Shown here in pieces: positions 15,282 through 24,051 of a stretch of 64,000 bases of DNA. This DNA is from CAIKMD01 sp963740675 (GTDB taxonomy: Bacteria; Pseudomonadota; Alphaproteobacteria; ATCC43930; CGMCC-115725). The position numbers and the translations under genes were made by a program. The notes below the pieces were generated by a model that made no database searches, was not told where the DNA came from, and was given only the letters and a program-made list of their open reading frames with translations. The stretch lies in NCBI GenBank assembly GCA_963740675.1, contig CAVUFS010000001.1, positions 620,001 to 684,000 on the forward strand. The letters run 5' to 3'. How positions within the stretch are numbered: the stretch's first letter is position 1; every line of letters begins with the position of its first letter.

Positions 15282-16703
15282 CTAGTGCCGGCGGCCGCTC
15301 ACATGGTCGCCGACATTCTTCTCGAGCGGCAGGTACCAAAGCACCGAGCCGAGCGCGACGACCGCAGTGACGAGCAGCGCGATGCGAAAGTCGATCAGTT
15401 GCGCAGTGCCCGGCGTGCCGCCGCGCAGCGCGATGGCGACGTTGACAGCGACTGCCGCCATGGCGACGCCGAAAGAACGCATCAATTGCTGATTGACGCC
15501 AGAGAGCGTCGAGGCACCGGTGATCTCCTTCGGCGGGATGTCGGAGAATTGCAGCGAGCCAAGCGACGTCATCTGCAGCGATCGCACCGAGCCGCCGACG
15601 AACAGAACGGCAAGGATAAGGATCGCCGGCGTCGAGCTCGTAAACATCGCGCAGGCGAGGATGAAGACCGTGAACGCGATCGCGCTGCCGATCAGCACGG
15701 TACGGAAGCCGAAACGCTTCAATGTCCGCGTGGTGATGATTTTGATGCCGAGATCGCCGCTCGCATGGGCAAGGATCAGCATGCCCGAGGTGAAAGCACT
15801 CATGCCGAGGCCGATCTGGAAGAGTAGCGGCAAGAGAAAAGTCGGCGCAGACATCGACATGCGAAACATCGAGCCGCCCGAATTCACGACGGCGTAGGTT
15901 TTGACCTTCAGCGCGCGGACATCGACCAGCGGATGCTCGACGCGCAGCGCATGCCGTCCGGCCAAGAGGCCAAGCACCGCGCCCCCGAGGATCATCAACC
16001 CCGCCACGCGCCAATTGGAGCCGGGACCGGCGATCAGATCGAGGCCGAACATCAAGCTCGCCATCGCGGTGCCGTTGAGCAGAAAGCCGGTGAGATCGAA
16101 CGGACGGCGCGGCGCCGGCTCGATGTTTCGGATATAGATCGCCGCCATCGCAATGCCGAGAAGGCCGATCGGCACATTGATGTAGAAGATCCAGCGCCAG
16201 GAGGCATAGGTCGTGAGGAAGCCGCCGAGCGGCGGCCCGAGGACCGGGCCGATCAGCCCTGGGACGGTGATGAAATTCATCACCCGCACGAGCTGTGACT
16301 TCTCGGTCATGCGCAGCACCATGATGCGCCCGACCGGCGACATCATCGAGCCGCCGACGCCTTGCAGGACGCGCGCGGCAACGAATTCCCAGAGATTGTT
16401 GCTCGCGCCGCAGAGCATCGACGCGATCGTGAATAGTGCGATCGCGCCACAGAACACGCGCCGCGGCCCGAACCGGTCCGCGACCCAGCCGCTCGCCGGA
16501 ATCACCACGGCCAGGGTCAGCATATAGACACTGATGCCGAGACTCAGCCGCACCGAGGTCTCGCCGAAGCTGCGCGCCATTTGCGGCAGCGCCGTCACGA
16601 TGACCGTGCTGTCGAACGCTTCCATGAAGAACGCGCAGGACACGATGCTGGCGATCATCATCGCGTGACGGGTCGGGGAGGCGGTGGCGGGGAGAGCCGT
16701 CAT
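15282..16703 (-). CDS. MFS transporter, DHA2 (EmrB/QacA) type
   Basis: A 473-residue drug:H+ antiporter with about 14 hydrophobic segments. Motif A-like GWVADRFGPRRVF follows TM2 and motif C-like MNFITVPGLIGPVLGPPLGGFL lies in TM5, both typical of DHA2 exporters. It is encoded 33 bases downstream of the Fur-type regulator on the same strand and is probably cotranscribed with it. The substrate is unknown. Link to peroxide or metal stress is only by neighbourhood. Confidence 0.9.
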   Translation of the reverse strand: MTALPATASPTRHAMMIASIVSCAFFMEAFDSTVIVTALPQMARSFGETSVRLSLGISVYMLTLAVVIPASGWVADRFGPRRVFCGAIALFTIASMLCGASNNLWEFVAARVLQGVGGSMMSPVGRIMVLRMTEKSQLVRVMNFITVPGLIGPVLGPPLGGFLTTYASWRWIFYINVPIGLLGIAMAAIYIRNIEPAPRRPFDLTGFLLNGTAMASLMFGLDLIAGPGSNWRVAGLMILGGAVLGLLAGRHALRVEHPLVDVRALKVKTYAVVNSGGSMFRMSMSAPTFLLPLLFQIGLGMSAFTSGMLILAHASGDLGIKIITTRTLKRFGFRTVLIGSAIAFTVFILACAMFTSSTPAILILAVLFVGGSVRSLQMTSLGSLQFSDIPPKEITGASTLSGVNQQLMRSFGVAMAAVAVNVAIALRGGTPGTAQLIDFRIALLVTAVVALGSVLWYLPLEKNVGDHVSGRRH

Positions 16704-16736
16704 CGAGCGAGGTGCGTAGCGAGCGAAGGTGAATGG

Positions 16737-17156
16737 TTATCGGCGCGGCGCGCAGTCGGAACAAGTGCCACGCAACACGATCGAGGCATCATCGATCGTC
16801 AGATCGTGTTGCTCGGAAAGTTTGCGCAGCGTGGCCGAGCGCAAGGTAAAGTCGAGGTCGGAGACCCTGCCGCATTCCTTGCACAGGAAATGTCCATGCG
16901 CGGCCGCGGCCGGCTCGAACAGGGTCGAAGCGGCGCCGGGTACGGCGACCTCGGCAATCAGTCCGAGATTCGTGAGCCGTTGCAGCGCGCGATAGACGGT
17001 CGTGTGGCCGATGCCTGGGTTTTGGCGGCGGGCCGAATTGAAGATGTCATGCAGCGTCGCGTGAACGCCATGCCCCTGTTTGCGCACGATCTCGAGCACC
17101 AGCGCATAGTTCTTCGGTAACTTCGGACCACGCGTGTCTCGCGCCGTCTGCTTCAT
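16737..17156 (-). CDS. Fur family regulator (PerR/Fur-like)
   Basis: A 139-residue Fur-superfamily repressor. The winged helix is at 15-85 (GHGVHATLHDIFN, GIGHTTVYRALQRLTNLGLI). The dimer domain carries the metal-binding histidine HGHFLCKECG. The structural zinc site uses CKEC and CSDC. It is divergent from katG, a classic PerR/FurA arrangement for peroxide-inducible catalase-peroxidase. PerR and Fur cannot be told apart from sequence alone here. The 300-bp gap to katG would hold the operators. Confidence 0.85.
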   Translation of the reverse strand: MKQTARDTRGPKLPKNYALVLEIVRKQGHGVHATLHDIFNSARRQNPGIGHTTVYRALQRLTNLGLIAEVAVPGAASTLFEPAAAAHGHFLCKECGRVSDLDFTLRSATLRKLSEQHDLTIDDASIVLRGTCSDCAPRR

Positions 17157-17237
17157 CTGCTTAGCTTAGGCGGACACTGCAACAAACGCCATGAAGAAAG
17201 CGTCCGAATGCGGTTGACGATTCGACGCCGATCGTGC

Positions 17238-17256
17238 GAAATTGAAATTGAAATTC
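17238..17256. promoter_or_regulatory. GAAATT triple repeat in the fur-katG gap, candidate operator
   Basis: Three direct copies of GAAATT end in GAAATTC, an AT-rich island in otherwise GC-rich DNA between the Fur-type gene and katG. Fur-type proteins bind AT-rich hexamer arrays, so this is the best operator candidate in the gap. The rest of 17157-17457 shows no gene. Confidence 0.35.
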
Positions 17257-17457
17257 ACTTTCGTTACACGGGCGTTACCTTCGCGGGTACACTCGAGGTT
17301 TGAAAGGGGCTGCGCCAAGCTTTCGGGTGCAGTTTTGAATGCCTTGGGCGTGGCCGGTGCCGGCGGCGCTGATTGCATCGCCGGCCACGAAAAATCGGAT
17401 CGATCGCCTGAAGGTGACGGTTCTTGTCAAAACAACGACAACGTTGGAGGGTGATCC

Positions 17458-19672
17458 ATGGACGCGAAGACGGACGATAAGAGCGCGGGTAAATGCCCGG
17501 TCGTGCACGGGACCACGAATGTCGGCATGAGGTCGAACAGAGACTGGTGGCCGAATCAAGCTGAACCTGAGGATACTCCGCGCGAACTCGCCCCAGTCCG
17601 ATCCCATGGGAAAGGCTTTCAACTACGCCGAGGAGTTCAAGAAGCTCGACTACGCCGCGCTGAAGAAAGACCTCGCCGCGCTGATGACGGACAGCCAGGA
17701 CTGGTGGCCGGCGGATTTCGGCCACTATGGCGGGCTCATGATTCGCATGGCCTGGCACGCTGCCGGCACCTACCGCATCGGGGACGGCCGCGGCGGTGCG
17801 GGTGCCGGCCAGCAACGCTTTGGGCCGCTCGGCTCCTGGCCGGACAATGCGAACCTCGACAAGGCGCGCCGGCTCTTGTGGCCGATCAAACAGAAATACG
17901 GCTCGAAAATCTCCTGGGCCGACCTCATGGTCCTTGCCGGCAACGTCGCGCTCGAAACCATGGGCTTCAAGACATTCGGCTTCGGCGGCGGGCGCCCGGA
18001 TGTGTGGGAACCTGACGAGATCGTCTACTGGGGTAAAGAGAAAGCGTGGTTCCCTGATCCTCATAGCGACGAGCGCTACACCGGCGTCCGCGATCTCGAG
18101 AATCCATTAGCTGCCGTGAATATGGGCCTCATCTACGTCAACCCGAACGGGCCGAACTTCAAGCCGGATCCGGTTGCCGCCGCCGTCGACATTCGCGAGA
18201 CCTTCAAGCGCATGGCGATGAACGATGAGGAGACGGTTGCGCTCATCGCCGGCGGACACAGCTTCGGCAAGACCCACGGCGCCGGCGATGCCGCGCTGGT
18301 GGGGGCCGAGCCGGAAGCTGCGTTGATCGAGGAACAAGGCTTTGGCTGGAAGAGCAACTATGGCACAGGAAAAGGAAAAGACACGATCACCGGCGGCCCG
18401 GAAGTCACCTGGAGCACGACGCCGACGAAATGGAGCAATAGCTTTTTCGAGAACCTGTTCAAATATGAATGGGAGTTCGAGAAGAGCCCGGCTGGGGCCA
18501 ATCAATTCAGGGCGAAGGGTGCTGACGCCACGATTCCGGATGCCTTCGACCCGTCGAAGCGTCATACGCCGACGATGCTGGTCACGGACCTCTCTTTGCG
18601 GATGGATCCGGCCTACGAGAAGATTTCCCGGCGCTTCTTAGAGCATCCGGATGAGTTCGCGGATGCGTTTGCCCGCGCGTGGTTCAAACTCACCCACCGC
18701 GACATGGGCCCGCGCGCACGCTATCTCGGCCCGGAGGTCCCGCAAGAGGAGCTGATTTGGCAAGATCCCGTTCCGGCGGTCGATCACAAGCTGATCAGCG
18801 TGAGGGACATCGCGGACCTCAAAGCCAAGATCCTCGCATCGGGACTTTCCATCTCTGAACTCGTCTCGACCGCTTGGGCCTCGGCGGCAACCTTCCGCGG
18901 CTCCGACAAGCGTGGTGGGGCGAACGGCGCACGCATCCGTCTTAGCCCCCAGAAGGATTGGGAGGTCAATCAGCCTGCCCAGCTGACGAAGGTGCTAGAA
19001 ACGCTCGAAGGCATTCAGAAGGCATTTAACGGTACGGCAAGCGGTGGCAAGAAAGTGTCGCTCGCCGATCTGATCATCCTCGGCGGCTCGACCGCGATCG
19101 AGCAAGCTGCCGAAAAGGGCGGACACGATGTGATGGTTCCCTTCACGCCGGGCCGCACCGATGCCTCGCAAGAGCAAACCGATATGGAAGCCTTTGCCTA
19201 TCTCGAGCCGGTGGCCGATGGGTTCCGCAACTACACTAAGACCGAGTTCACCGTCACGCCCGAGGAGCTGCTGATCGACAAGGCGCAGCTCCTGACGCTC
19301 TCCGCGCCGGAGATGACGGTTCTGGTCGGCGGCCTGCGCGTCTTGGGCGCGAACCACGGCAAGTCGCAGCATGGTGTCTTCACGATTCGTCCCGAGACGC
19401 TGACCAACGACTTCTTCGTGAACCTCTTGGACATGAGCACCGAGTGGAAGGCGACCTCGGATGAAAACGTGTTCGAGGGACACGACCGCAAGAGCGGCAA
19501 ACTGAAGTGGACCGGCACCCGTGTCGACCTCATCTTCGGTTCGAACTCCGAGCTGCGCGCGCTTGCCGAGGTCTACGGCGCCGACGACGCGCAAGAGAAG
19601 TTCGTGGCCGATTTCGTGGCGGCGTGGGCCAAGGTGATGGACGCCGATCGGTTCGATCTCGTTCGACACTGA
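17458..19672 (+). CDS. katG: catalase-peroxidase KatG, with an N-terminal frameshift
   Basis: A haem catalase-peroxidase that destroys hydrogen peroxide. The start at 17458 follows GGAGGG and gives the usual N-terminus (KCPVVHG, then MRSNRDWWPNQ). After Gln (CAA 17557-17559) one extra G at 17560 shifts the frame. Skipping it restores LNLRILRANSPQSDPMG and joins the 688-residue frame that runs to 19672. There the active site RMAWHAAGTYR, proximal GGHSFGKTHG, the adduct Tyr in LIYVNPNGPN and Met in KRMAMNDEE are intact. Translation from the ATG at 17606 would lose about 49 residues. It is divergent from a Fur/PerR-type gene. Confidence 0.9.
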
Positions 19673-19692
19673 GACGCTTGATCTTCTAAGGC

Positions 19693-19719
19693 AAAAAGCC
19701 CGCCTATGGCGGGCTTTTT
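19693..19719 (+). terminator. Rho-independent terminator after katG
   Basis: AAAAAGCCCGCC-TAT-GGCGGGCTTTTT forms a 12-bp perfect stem with a T-run, 21 bases past the katG stop. The A-run on the left makes it potentially bidirectional. Confidence 0.9.
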
Positions 19720-19778
19720 CGCGCCATGGCGTTGCGGGCCCGCTTGTCGCAAGCCGAGTCGCTTTGCGATTGGAATCG

Positions 19779-19796
19779 CTGTCACAAATCCTTCAT
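19779..19796 (+). promoter_or_regulatory. Pho-box-like site
   Basis: CTGTCAC-AAAT-CCTTCAT reads as two 7-base direct repeats with a 4-base AT spacer, close to the PhoB box (CTGTCAT-N4-CTGTCAT). It lies 39 bp before the DUF47-pit operon, so phosphate-starvation control by PhoB is likely. Confidence 0.6.
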
Positions 19797-19834
19797 AGTC
19801 GGAATCAAAGCAGTCCCCATTTTCGGAGCGCGTT

Positions 19835-20479
19835 TTGTTCGGTTGGTTCCAAGCGTTGATGCCCAAAGAAGAGCGCTTCTTCGTGCTCTTCAATCGCCAT
19901 GCCGCCCTGTTGATTGGCGGCGCCGAGGCGCTGAAGGCGGTTCTGGCCGGCGGCGATGCGTTGGCTCAGAATTGCGCCCGTGTCGTGCAATTCGAACACC
20001 AGGCCGATCAGGTCACGCTTGAAGTAATACAAGCGGTGCGGCGCACCTTCATCACCCCTTTCGAGCGCGGCGATATCACCGATTTGATCACGTTGATGGA
20101 CGACGCCGTCGATCAGATGCGGCAGACCGTCAAAGCGATCGGCCTTTTCGAATTGCGCGAATTCGATCCGCTGATGCGAGAACTCGGCGACATCATTCTC
20201 CAATCGGCGCAGAAGACCGCGGAGGTCATCGGGCTCTTGAGCACCATGAAGAAAGAGGCCGAGCGACTGAACGCGCTGACCCAGGAAATCCGGCAATTGG
20301 AAGAGCATTCCGACGAGCTCCACGATCAGGGGCTGAAAGCGATCCTCCAAGCCCGTGGCCACTCCGACCCTATGGCATTCATCATCGGCTCGGCGATGTA
20401 TGAGCATTTGGAAAAAGTCGTCGACCGCTTCGAGAATGTCGCCAATCGGGTCAGCGATATCCTGATCGAGCATCTCTGA
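19835..20479 (+). CDS. DUF47 family (PhoU-like) phosphate transport regulator
   Basis: A 214-residue all-helical PhoU-like protein of the DUF47/Pit-accessory family (FFVLFNRHAALLIGGAEALKAV, FEHQADQVTLEVIQAVRRTFITPFERGDI). These proteins sit next to Pit transporters and tune their activity. EHQAD and FERGDI are the conserved metal-cluster type motifs of PhoU folds. Start is TTG at 19835 with GGAG nine bases before it. The pit gene begins 21 bases downstream, so they form an operon under the Pho-box-like site. Confidence 0.88.
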   Translation: MFGWFQALMPKEERFFVLFNRHAALLIGGAEALKAVLAGGDALAQNCARVVQFEHQADQVTLEVIQAVRRTFITPFERGDITDLITLMDDAVDQMRQTVKAIGLFELREFDPLMRELGDIILQSAQKTAEVIGLLSTMKKEAERLNALTQEIRQLEEHSDELHDQGLKAILQARGHSDPMAFIIGSAMYEHLEKVVDRFENVANRVSDILIEHL

Positions 20480-20500
20480 GCGCGCTGAAAAGATCGGGTC

Positions 20501-21506
20501 ATGGACGCTTCGATTGCCCTGCCTTTTCTGATCGGGCTCATTGTCGTCGCGCTCGTGTTCGACTTCATGAACGGGCTTAACGACGCGGCGAATTCGATCG
20601 CGACGATCGTCTCGACGCGAAGTCTTGGCGCCAAAATACGCCGTGTGTTGGGCAGCATTCTTCAACTTCATCGCGTTTCTGTTCTTCGGCCTGAGTGTCG
20701 CGAAGACGGTCGGGATCGGCATCATCGCGCCTGGCGTCGTCGATCCGCATGTGATCTTGGCCGCTCTGGCCGGCGCTATCGTCTGGCAAAGCTTCACGTC
20801 GTTTGCCGGCATCCCATCCAGCAGCTCCCACGCTTTGATCGGGGGGCTCGTCGGCGCCGGTATTGCCAAGGGAGGCTTCGGCGCGGTCGTGTGGGGCGGG
20901 CTGTTCAAGACTGCTGCGGCCATCGTTCTGTCGCCGGCTATGGGCATGATGCTGGCGCTTGCGCTTGTGCTCACCGTGTCGTGGCTGTTCGTCCGCTCGA
21001 CCCCGCTGGCGGTCGACGGCTATTTCCGCATCTGCCAATTCGTATCCGCGTCTCTCTTGTCGCTCGGCCATGGCGGCAATGACGCGCAGAAGACGATGGG
21101 AATCATCGCGGCGCTGCTCTTCTCCCAGGGGCTTCTCGGCAGCGAGTTTTATGTGCCGCTGTCCGTCGTCTTGGCCTGTCAGGCAGCGATGGGGCTCGGC
21201 ACGCTTTTCGGCGGTTGGCGCATCGTTCGCACGATGGGATCGAAGATTACGCATCTGACGCCGATGCAGGGCTTTTGTGCCGAAACCGCGGGCGCCATCA
21301 CGCTCTTCACCGCCACGCATCTGGGCATTCCGGTCTCGACCACGCATACGATCACTGGCTCGATCATTGGTGTCGGCGCGGCACGGCGGGTCTCGGCCGT
21401 GCGGTGGGGCGTCGCCAAGGACATCGTCATCGCCTGGATTCTGACGATGCCGGCAACGGGCACCATCGCGGCGGTCGCGTATTGGCTGCTGAAAGGGCTC
21501 GGCTGA
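20501..21506 (+). pseudogene. pit: inorganic phosphate transporter Pit, one frameshift
   Basis: A low-affinity phosphate permease. The N-terminal repeat has FDFMNGLNDAANSIATIVSTRSL. Then the frame changes between 20624 and 20627, where CTTG replaces one Leu codon. The second frame continues with APKYAVCWAAFFNFIAFLFFG and holds the second signature, SLGHGGNDAQKTMGIIAALLF, to a stop at 21506. Together they make a normal-length Pit of about 335 residues with 9-10 membrane segments and no other fault. It is coupled to the DUF47 gene. An assembly indel is at least as likely as a real mutation. Confidence 0.85.
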
Positions 21507-21576
21507 TCGGTCTCGATATTTTCGGGACAGTCGAAACCGCGCTAACATCTCCCCAGAAAATAGTAGGGAGGAAAGC

Positions 21577-22611
21577 ATGGGCTTCCGCGGCGGCCTTTTG
21601 CGAATGTTGCGCGGCGTTTTTGGCCTGGCGCTCTGCGTGGGCGCGATGATTCTCTGCCTGGGCGCGGCGTCGGCCGAGACGATCAAGATCGGGCTCTTCA
21701 AAGGCATTTCGGCCGGCGGGCCGATTTATATCGCGATGGATCGCGGCTATTTCGCCGCCGAAGGTCTCGATGCGCAGCTCCTCTTTTTCGATGCGGGTGA
21801 GCCGATCGCCGTCGCGACGGTCTCGGGCGATGTCGATTTCGGCGCAGCAGGGATTTCGGCCGGTCTCTACAATCTTGCCGCGCAGGGCGCGCTGCGCGTC
21901 ATTGGCGGCATGAATCGCGACGTACCGGGCTTTCATGCGGTCGGGTTCTTTGCATCCAAACGTGCTTTCGCTTCCGGCGTCACCTCGATGAAGAATTTCG
22001 CCGGACATACGTCCGGCATCACCACGGTCGGCTCGACCTATCACTACACGCTCGGCCTGCTCGAAGAGAAAGCGCAGATCGACCCCAAATCCGTTCGCGT
22101 CGTGCCTTTGCAGGGCATGCCCAACATTATGTCGGCGTTGACCGGCGAACAGGTCGATACGGCCGTGCTGCCCATTCCGCTGGCGGCGCCATCGGTGCAG
22201 CGCGGCGATTTCAAATTGCTGGGCTACACCAGCGACGAGGCGCCGTGGCAGATGGGCTTGATCTGGACCTCGACGAAGACGGCGGATCGCGACCCCGATC
22301 GCGTTCAGCGCTTCTTGCGCGCCTATCGTAAGGGCGGCCACGATTATTTCGCGGCATTCACGGCTTCCGACGGCAGCAGCCGTTTCGGTGACGGCTCGGC
22401 GGACATTCTGAAGATCATCGCTAAATACACGTCGCAGAGTGGCGAGCAGATCAAGCCGGCGCTCTCTTATGACGACCCAGACGCGCGTCTCGACGAGGCC
22501 GACGTCGCCAATCAGGTCGCCTGGTTCCACGCGCAGGACATGGTGAAGAGCGCGATCGACACGAACAAGCTGATCGATCAGCGCTACGCCCTCCCGATCG
22601 CGGCGCATTAG
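21577..22611 (+). CDS. ABC transporter substrate-binding protein, NMT1/SsuA-like
   Basis: A 344-residue exported binding protein. The signal peptide ends at CLGAASA. The mature part starts ETIKIGLFKGISAGGPIYIAMDRGYFAAEGL, a typical NMT1 opening with the membrane-proximal YIAMDRGYF helix. A strong AGGGAGGAAAG site precedes the ATG. No permease or ATPase is adjacent, so it is one of several orphan receptors in the window. Its place just ahead of the hydroxycinnamate genes hints at an aromatic ligand, but nothing in the sequence proves this. Confidence 0.87.
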   Translation: MGFRGGLLRMLRGVFGLALCVGAMILCLGAASAETIKIGLFKGISAGGPIYIAMDRGYFAAEGLDAQLLFFDAGEPIAVATVSGDVDFGAAGISAGLYNLAAQGALRVIGGMNRDVPGFHAVGFFASKRAFASGVTSMKNFAGHTSGITTVGSTYHYTLGLLEEKAQIDPKSVRVVPLQGMPNIMSALTGEQVDTAVLPIPLAAPSVQRGDFKLLGYTSDEAPWQMGLIWTSTKTADRDPDRVQRFLRAYRKGGHDYFAAFTASDGSSRFGDGSADILKIIAKYTSQSGEQIKPALSYDDPDARLDEADVANQVAWFHAQDMVKSAIDTNKLIDQRYALPIAAH

Positions 22612-22736
22612 CGAGGACCCCCGAGGTTCTGGCGAAAATTCGCCGATAAACCGCGGCGTTTTTGCCGCGATGGCTTGAATTCGTCGGGACACCGTTTAAC
22701 GCGGTGTGAACCGCGGCATGGTCTATTGACTGGGTC

Positions 22737-23135
22737 ATGCCCAGCGAAACGGTCATTCGCTTCGTCACGCAGCGGCGCCATCCGCCCGATGGCCACCGCA
22801 CGGGCATCTTTCAGGAGGCCTATCGTCTGTGGCACGCGGACACGCTGCCGGCGGTGGACCGTGCCGAGCTTCGGGCACTCCTCGACTGGTTCAACGCCCA
22901 TCTCGAAAGACCGCAGCGGCTCGCCGCGTCGCCTCGCGCGCATGAGAGCAAGACAGCGATTTCCTGGATTCGCGCGTCGGCCGGCCAACATATCGCGCAG
23001 CTGCGCCACCTCGCCGGGATGGTCAAGGAAGCAGGGGTTGCCGTCGACGAGTTGCACACCATGCGGCCCGGCTACGTCGTTTATCGCGATGCCTATCAGA
23101 TCGTGGCGCTGCCCTTCGCCGACACGCCGCAATAG
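22737..23135 (+). CDS. conserved-looking protein of unknown function
   Basis: A 132-residue soluble protein without signal peptide or membrane segment. It begins MPSETVIRFVTQRRHPPDGHRTG and has an arginine- and histidine-rich helical centre (SWIRASAGQHIAQLRHLAGM) and a beta-like end (RPGYVVYRDAYQIVALPF). I do not recognise a family. Codon use is like its neighbours, and the reverse-strand ORFs across it are poorer. It lies 71 bases upstream of the hydratase/lyase and could be cotranscribed with it. Confidence 0.6.
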   Translation: MPSETVIRFVTQRRHPPDGHRTGIFQEAYRLWHADTLPAVDRAELRALLDWFNAHLERPQRLAASPRAHESKTAISWIRASAGQHIAQLRHLAGMVKEAGVAVDELHTMRPGYVVYRDAYQIVALPFADTPQ

Positions 23136-23206
23136 GCGAATCCGGTCATCCCTTCCATCGAGGAGTGGGCGGCGGTAGGAGTCGCCCTAAAGCGGAGGAC
23201 CACACG

Positions 23207-24031
23207 ATGGCCGATGATCCGAAAGTCGCGACGGCACGGGTGAAAGACGGAATCGCCTGGCTCAGTTTCAACCGGCCGGCAAAGCGCAACGCGATGAATC
23301 CGGCGCTGAACCGCCGCATGGCCGCGCTGCTCGACGAGCTCGAATTTAATGACTCCGTGCGCGTGCTCGTTTTGAAAGGCGAGGGCGCCGCCTGGTCGGC
23401 GGGCATGGATCTCAAGGAATATTTCCGCGAAACCGAAGCCGAGGGTCTTGGCGCCGTCCGCCGCTCGCAACGCGAGGCCTATACCTGGTGGCGGCGCTTG
23501 CGCTGGTTCCAGAAGCCGACGATCGCGATGGTGAACGGCTGGTGCTTCGGCGGCGGCTACGGACCGCTTTTCGCTTGCGATCTGGCCGTCGCCGCTGATG
23601 AAGCGCAATTCGCGCTTTCGGAGGTCAACTGGGGTATCCTGCCGGGTGGCGGAGCGACGAAGGTCGTCGTCGATCTCATGAGCATGCGCGACGCGATGTA
23701 TCACGCGCTGACCGGCGAGCTGATCGACGGTAAGCGCGCGGCCGCGTGGAAGCTCGTCAACGAGAGCGTTCCCCTGGCGCAGCTCGAGGCTCGCGTGAGC
23801 GAGATCGCCGGTATTCTTATCAAGAAGAATCCCGTAACCCTCAAAGCGACCAAGGATGCGATCCGGCGCGTCAAGGAGATGACCTATGACAATGCCGAGG
23901 ACTATCTCATCCGCGCGCAGGAGGCGGCGAATTCCTTCGACAATGAAGGCCGCAAGCAAGGGATTCGGCAATTCATCGATGAAAAGACTTATAAGCCTGG
24001 CCTCGGTCCCTATGACCGATCGCGCGGCTGA
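23207..24031 (+). CDS. ech: hydroxycinnamoyl-CoA hydratase/lyase (crotonase fold)
   Basis: A 274-residue crotonase-superfamily enzyme. It matches feruloyl-/p-hydroxycinnamoyl-CoA hydratase-lyase in length and motifs: FNRPAKRNAMNPALNR, WSAGMDLKEYFRE (oxyanion hole), MVNGWCFGGGYGPL, and SEVNWGILPGG with the catalytic Glu. The enzyme hydrates the CoA-activated side chain and cleaves it to an aromatic aldehyde and acetyl-CoA. The start at 23207 follows GCGGAGG, and the open frame upstream to 23165 is not used. It heads a run with a thiolase-like gene and DUF35, next to a MarR regulator and feruloyl-CoA synthetase. Confidence 0.85.
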   Translation: MADDPKVATARVKDGIAWLSFNRPAKRNAMNPALNRRMAALLDELEFNDSVRVLVLKGEGAAWSAGMDLKEYFRETEAEGLGAVRRSQREAYTWWRRLRWFQKPTIAMVNGWCFGGGYGPLFACDLAVAADEAQFALSEVNWGILPGGGATKVVVDLMSMRDAMYHALTGELIDGKRAAAWKLVNESVPLAQLEARVSEIAGILIKKNPVTLKATKDAIRRVKEMTYDNAEDYLIRAQEAANSFDNEGRKQGIRQFIDEKTYKPGLGPYDRSRG

Positions 24032-24051
24032 TTCAGAGGCGTAGCGTTGCC

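Noticed and set aside
15157..16764. 535-residue minus-strand ORF
   Set aside because: Overlaps the MFS transporter in another frame and is a low-complexity Arg/His-rich shadow.
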